Shown piece after piece: positions 33,214 to 37,949 of a DNA stretch of 37,949 nt (positions are counted from its first letter, which is position 1; every line of letters starts with the position of its first letter). The stretch covers positions 1 through 37,949 of the forward strand of contig JAMXLO010000004.1 of NCBI GenBank assembly GCA_024280945.1, read 5' to 3'. The notes beneath the pieces are model-generated. The model had not been told where the DNA came from, did not search any database, and worked only from the letters and a program-made list of their open reading frames with translations. Both the position numbers and the translations under genes were made by a program. The stretch is from Acetobacteraceae bacterium (GTDB lineage Bacteria > Pseudomonadota > Alphaproteobacteria > Acetobacterales > Acetobacteraceae).

Positions 33214-34021
33214 GCGTGCACCCGCGCGCCACGTACGCCGTCCGCCAACTGTCGCACCTGCTCCAGCAGACGTTGCACCAGGTCCGGCTTACCCAGGTTC
33301 GCGGCGATCGTGCTGCACAGCGCCGATCCGACCACCGCCGCGTCTGCGACCCGAACCGCTTCGGCGGCCTGTGCCGGCGAACGCACTCCGAAGCCGACGG
33401 CGATCGGCAAATCGCTGACCCTGCGTATTCGGGGAATCGCTTCGCCCAGATGTTCAGCCGTCGTGCTGCGCGTGCCGGTTATGCCGGTTATGCTGACATA
33501 GTAGATGAAGCCGGAACTGTTCTCCAGCACCAGTGGCAGGCGCTTGGTGTCCGTGGTCGGCGCGACCAGCCGGACGACATCGATACCGTTCGCTGCAGCG
33601 TGTGGTATCAGCATGTCGGCTTCCTCGGTGGGAAGATCCACCATGATAAGACCGTCGACGCCAGCCTCGGCGGCATCGGCGCAAAACCGCTCCGTGCCAT
33701 AGGAGAGCACCGGGTTCAGATAGCCCATCAGAATGATGGGAGTGCTGTCATCCTCGCGGCGGAACTCGCGCACCATGCCGAGTATGTGATCCACCCTAAC
33801 GCCGGCCGACAGTGCGCGCTTCCCCGCTGCCTGGACGATGGGACCATCCGCCATCGGATCGGTGAACGGGATGCCGAGTTCGATCAAGTCGGCACCTGCC
33901 TCCGGCATGCCACGCAGCAACGCCAAGGACGTAGCTGCATCGGGGTCATAGGCCTCGATGAATGGTATCAGTCCGCCGCGGCCTTCGCGCTTCAGCGCCG
34001 CGAACCGGGCGGCGATGCGGC

Positions 34022-34025
<4 letters not shown>
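33210..34025 (-). CDS. trpA: tryptophan synthase alpha subunit
   Basis: 271-residue TIM barrel that cleaves indole-3-glycerol phosphate to indole and glyceraldehyde 3-phosphate. Catalytic E49 (LIELGIPF) and D60 (DPMADGP) match E. coli numbering. The GTG start at 34025 shares GTGA with the trpB stop; a longer frame to 34082 lies inside trpB and is not homologous. The loop after strand 1 reads FIEAYDPD where most TrpA proteins have FxTAGDP, a visible lineage variant. Indole is channelled to TrpB. Confidence 0.95.
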
Positions 34026-35242
<1,217 letters not shown>

Positions 35243-35374
35243 GCGCAGGTCTCCTTTCGGGGCGTCATACCGCAGCCCAGGGCGAGGGTCACGCTGTCCC
35301 GCCAAGCAGGATGGAACTTGCGCATTTGTCGGTGTAGCACGCGCCAAGTTGCGCCCGAACGCTGCCGCGCTCGG

Positions 35375-36043
35375 CTAAGGTAGCCCCCGGTTCGCGGGAG
35401 AGCCCCCGGTCTGCAGGCCAGCCTTCCCCAAAGTACGCCCCCGCTCGAATACTGCCATACTGTCGTAGAAGTGCATCGATAGGGTGGACCGGGTGAAGTC
35501 GGTCGGCGACAGCGCACCTCGAGTCCAATCAGCGTTTAGTTCGTCCAGGAGACCCTTGCAAAGCTCAATGAATGTCCCTGGGGTTCGCAACCCGCCACCG
35601 TACTCAGTCCAATAGGAGGTATGCAGGTCCTCAACGATGTAAAGGCCTTGTGAAGCAAGGCGCGGGTAAAGAAATGCAAAGCTGGCAGTTACGTCGTTCA
35701 TTTGATGGCTGCCGTCGTCCAGCACGACGTCTGGTTGACCGAATTCATTGATCACTTCTTCCAAGAAGTTTGCGTCGGCCTGGTTGCCAACTCGGACCGC
35801 AATCTGATCCTCCTCGAACTCTCGGCATCGAGGCTCCACGTCCAGGCCGACGATCTGAGCATGCGGCCCGAGATATCGTTTCCACATCTGGAGCGAACCG
35901 CCTTCGCCGCATCCTATTTCGAGAAACAGGACGGGGCGACCGACAAACCTGGTTAGGTGATTCTCATATGCTGGGAAGTAGTGCTTCCACTTGTCTATTA
36001 GGCGTCCCGTGTTATTCAGAAATTCTGACCATAGGCTCGTCAT
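35375..36043 (-). CDS. class I SAM-dependent methyltransferase (MycE/CmcI-like)
   Basis: 222-residue Rossmann-fold methyltransferase. The SAM motif is FLEIGCGEGGS (motif I), with VGLDVEP as the acidic loop. DVVLDDGSHQ and LYIVEDLHTSYW resemble the macrocin/mycinamicin O-methyltransferase and cephalosporin-hydroxylase-like group, which methylates sugar hydroxyls. GGGAG sits close upstream of ATG 36043. It probably modifies the glycan made with the neighbouring GT61 enzyme, 99 bases upstream. The last 15-20 residues look unrelated to the family and may be read-through. The DNA is A/T-richer than the trp block. Confidence 0.8.
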   Translation of the reverse strand: MTSLWSEFLNNTGRLIDKWKHYFPAYENHLTRFVGRPVLFLEIGCGEGGSLQMWKRYLGPHAQIVGLDVEPRCREFEEDQIAVRVGNQADANFLEEVINEFGQPDVVLDDGSHQMNDVTASFAFLYPRLASQGLYIVEDLHTSYWTEYGGGLRTPGTFIELCKGLLDELNADWTRGALSPTDFTRSTLSMHFYDSMAVFERGRTLGKAGLQTGGSPANRGLP

Positions 36044-36142
36044 GGCACTCCCGAGCAACAACAGCAATCACACACGAGTCGGCGGCGGGCGTTCTCGCTA
36101 CACGTGAGATCGGTTACCACGGTCAATTGCTGAGACTATCAA

Positions 36143-37336
36143 TTAGCCACCGCTGAGCGCGGCAGGCATCATGACAGCACCCAACATCCGGGCGACAGCG
36201 ATTGGATCAACGATAAAATCATTGCGCCCGGGAGGCAGATAGGTCGTTGCAGAACAGAACAATTCACCATACCGCAGCTCGAGCTGACCAGCGATATCCC
36301 AAAAGAAAGGGTCCGGAAAATCTGCTGGCGACAAGACTATAACAGAACATGACGGTCGACAGAATACGATATTGGCCAAAGCTGCGCCTTTGACCCCAAC
36401 GATTACGTCAGCCTCGCTGAACAAAAGCGCCTGCTCTGAGAGGCTCCAGCCACTCAGTTGCAGCGTCTCGAAGCCAAGGTGGGACAGGAGATATGTCAGA
36501 TCCGACTCGTTGACAACGCATCTTGTTGCAGCAGCCGGGCGAGAGATGTATATACGCCTCCGTCGCGGCGATGTGCTATGACGCTGGCAATTGGATGCCT
36601 TGAGGACCAGTGTTCTGAGCCGCTGGATGGCAGCAGGTAGTTTGAATAGCGGCGGCACGTGGACCGGCATCGCATAATGCAAGTTGGTAAATTGCCAAAC
36701 CTCGTGATCTGGCTGTTGGAGGATCGGAATTCCTGGCGCCAGAAGCTCTAGGGTTTCGCTAACGATACGATGCATTGCCGGATCATCGTAAACGCCCGTG
36801 ACAATGGTAAGGCCAAATCGCCTCACGTCATCACCTAGGAGAGACAGCAAGGTCGCACAGTCGATCAGCCAGTGACCGAAATTTCGAAACCAAGGTCGTT
36901 TGACGAGGAGACACGGCTCATCAACCCGGAGCGTGGGCCTATGGTTGATCTGCCATCGATCAATACTTACCTGCCTCAACCCATCGGGGGTTAGGCCATG
37001 CGCGAGAAATTCCGCCGCACTTTCCCAGAGTAGGACGCTATTTCTCGTGATGACGGCGCCCTGGCCCAGCACGAGCGCGTCACGTAGAACGGCGCAATGA
37101 AGCGGTCCGTACTGCTGGAGCAATGTGCGAGTATACGTGGAGACCTGTTCTCTTGTGGTGGCTTCGGCCCGTTTTGTATCCATGAAGATGGGCGGTGCCC
37201 GACTGTACATTCCTGCCGAGGCAATTAGTCTCGCTTCGGTGATCCCAAACGATTCCAGCCAGGGTGACCTGAGGTCGCTTTCGAGGAGCGTCGCCAGTCG
37301 CTCGGTGACTATGCCTCCACCTTCGATGTTACCCAT
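36143..37336 (-). CDS. glycosyltransferase family 61 protein
   Basis: 397-residue GT61 (DUF563) glycosyltransferase. WFRNFGHWLIDCATLLSLL is the diagnostic motif, followed by RRRIYISRP and LFSEADVIVGVKGAALANIVFC (usually HGAxLAN, here KGAALAN). It probably adds a sugar to a capsular or lipopolysaccharide chain in the cytoplasm. The start is uncertain: ATG 37336 is used, TTG 37372 is possible, and neither has a strong Shine-Dalgarno. One hand-counted line (36661-36720) is 50% GC against 63% in trpB (34981-35040), a sign of transfer. Confidence 0.82.
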   Translation of the reverse strand: MGNIEGGGIVTERLATLLESDLRSPWLESFGITEARLIASAGMYSRAPPIFMDTKRAEATTREQVSTYTRTLLQQYGPLHCAVLRDALVLGQGAVITRNSVLLWESAAEFLAHGLTPDGLRQVSIDRWQINHRPTLRVDEPCLLVKRPWFRNFGHWLIDCATLLSLLGDDVRRFGLTIVTGVYDDPAMHRIVSETLELLAPGIPILQQPDHEVWQFTNLHYAMPVHVPPLFKLPAAIQRLRTLVLKASNCQRHSTSPRRRRIYISRPAAATRCVVNESDLTYLLSHLGFETLQLSGWSLSEQALLFSEADVIVGVKGAALANIVFCRPSCSVIVLSPADFPDPFFWDIAGQLELRYGELFCSATTYLPPGRNDFIVDPIAVARMLGAVMMPAALSGG

Positions 37337-37372
37337 CGGGTTTAGAGGGTCGGTCCGACTTGTTGTTGTCAA

Positions 37373-37629
37373 TCCCTGTTTGACCCACAGTGCCAGTGGC
37401 CGTTCTATTCGGCATGGAATCGCTCACGGAGCGTCGTCTCTGATTGTCGATCGTCCAGCCAAGCATCTTTCGGCCTCGATGATTGAGTCGAAGTGGTTGG
37501 GTTGCTCCTGCCTCAACCAGATTAGCACTCCGTTAACCACTGCACGTGTGGCCACAATCACGGACCGCCACCGTGGTGACGCAACAACACCACCCACTCA
37601 ATACGGTCAGTCGTAAACCATGCCTTCTG
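37373..37629. other. gene-free, A/T-richer spacer between GT61 and groEL
   Basis: About 260 bases without a credible gene on either strand. It should hold the GT61 promoter on the minus strand, but I find no clear -35/-10 pair. The groEL terminator follows immediately to the right. Confidence 0.4.
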
Positions 37630-37663
37630 GAATAACGAAAGGGCGGATCTTGCGACCCGCCCT
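37630..37663 (-). terminator. intrinsic terminator of groEL
   Basis: On the minus strand AGGGCGG, a ten-base loop and CCGCCCT (stem arms 37657-37663 and 37640-37646) are followed by TTTCGTTATT. It lies 27 bases after the groEL stop, the classic arrangement of a Rho-independent terminator. Confidence 0.8.
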
Positions 37664-37689
37664 CTCCATCGTCAGCGCGGAACTTCCGA

Positions 37690-37949
37690 TCAGAAGTCCA
37701 TGTCACCCATGCCGCCGCCCGGGGGCATCGGCGGAGCCTTCTTCTCCGGCTTCTCGGCCACCATCGCCTCGGTGGTCACCAGCAGGCCGGCGACCGACGC
37801 CGCGTCCTGCAGCGCGGTGCGAACCACCTTGGTCGGGTCGATGATGCCGGAACGCACCAGGTCCTTGAACTCGCCGGTCTGCGCGTCAAAGCCCCAGTTG
37901 TACTCGTCCTTGTCCAGCACCTTGCCGGCGATGACGGCGCCGTCCTCGC
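37690..37949 (-). CDS. groEL: chaperonin GroEL, C-terminal part (runs off the window)
   Basis: The last 85 residues of the 60-kDa chaperonin; the rest lies beyond the right edge. [46 protein letters not shown] (the equatorial-domain end) and a Gly/Met-rich tail GGGMGDMDF are unmistakable. The protein forms the double-ring folding chamber with GroES. The tail is shorter than the GGM repeats of many homologues. The terminator at 37630-37663 ends the groESL transcript. Confidence 0.97.
   Translation of the reverse strand, partial: EDGAVIAGKVLDKDEYNWGFDAQTGEFKDLVRSGIIDPTKVVRTALQDAASVAGLLVTTEAMVAEKPEKKAPPMPPGGGMGDMDF

Overview
The window is a GC-rich chromosomal segment (about 60-65% GC where I hand-counted single lines) from a proteobacterium. 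It is most probably an alphaproteobacterium. The evidence is the trpB-trpA-accD-folC order with 4-base overlaps, the GroEL C-terminus ending in a GGGMGDMDF-type tail, a LigD with phosphoesterase-ligase-polymerase order, and TrpB/TrpA sequences that read like Rhodospirillales/Acetobacteraceae proteins (Sphingomonadales is the alternative). The lineage call is from memory of these families, not from a search. I see no rRNA, tRNA, CRISPR array, transposase or phage gene.

Layout, left to right. (1) 1-4438: an orphan FTR1-type iron permease with a plausible sigma-70 promoter, a GST, then an alpha/beta hydrolase followed by a CPA2/Kef-type antiporter. (2) 4475-6927, minus strand: a VOC protein, a two-subunit 3-oxoacid CoA-transferase, and a 35-residue remnant of a second VOC gene. 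(3) 7182-10630, minus: DNA ligase D and a secreted DUF4142 protein. (4) 10694-17633, minus: a closely packed six-gene run. It encodes a PhyH-type dioxygenase, a beta-lactamase-fold hydrolase, an HpcH/HpaI aldolase, and a three-subunit molybdenum aldehyde oxidoreductase of PaoABC type with a Tat-like leader. Facing it at 17698 is an amidase followed by a broken SDR gene and a CmcJ/NvfI-type oxygenase. (5) 20724-25203, minus: a cytochrome b561 and a membrane-anchored catalase-fold peroxidase (genes overlap), a VOC protein, an MBL hydrolase, a TIM-barrel amidohydrolase and a DUF1348 protein. (6) 25273-31077, minus: an orphan glycogen synthase, a large multidomain glycosyltransferase with seven N-terminal repeats, and a CaiB/BaiF CoA-transferase. 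(7) 31127-35242, minus: the housekeeping trpB-trpA-accD-folC block. (8) 35375-37336, minus: a methyltransferase and a GT61 glycosyltransferase in visibly A/T-richer DNA. (9) 37690-end: the 3' end of groEL with its terminator.

How it fits together: housekeeping blocks (trp/acc/fol, groEL) flank a long accessory stretch dominated by small-molecule catabolism (amidase, two Fe/2-oxoglutarate-type oxygenases, hydrolases, aldolase, aldehyde oxidoreductase, two kinds of CoA-transferase, VOC proteins) plus surface-glycan genes. Two gene remnants (VOC near 4.5 kb, SDR near 19.2 kb) sit at the ends of operons and mark past rearrangements. The most unusual items are the repeat-bearing glycosyltransferase, the catalase-fold peroxidase/cytochrome b561 pair, the PhyH-to-PaoABC run, and an alpha/beta hydrolase whose nucleophile position is alanine.
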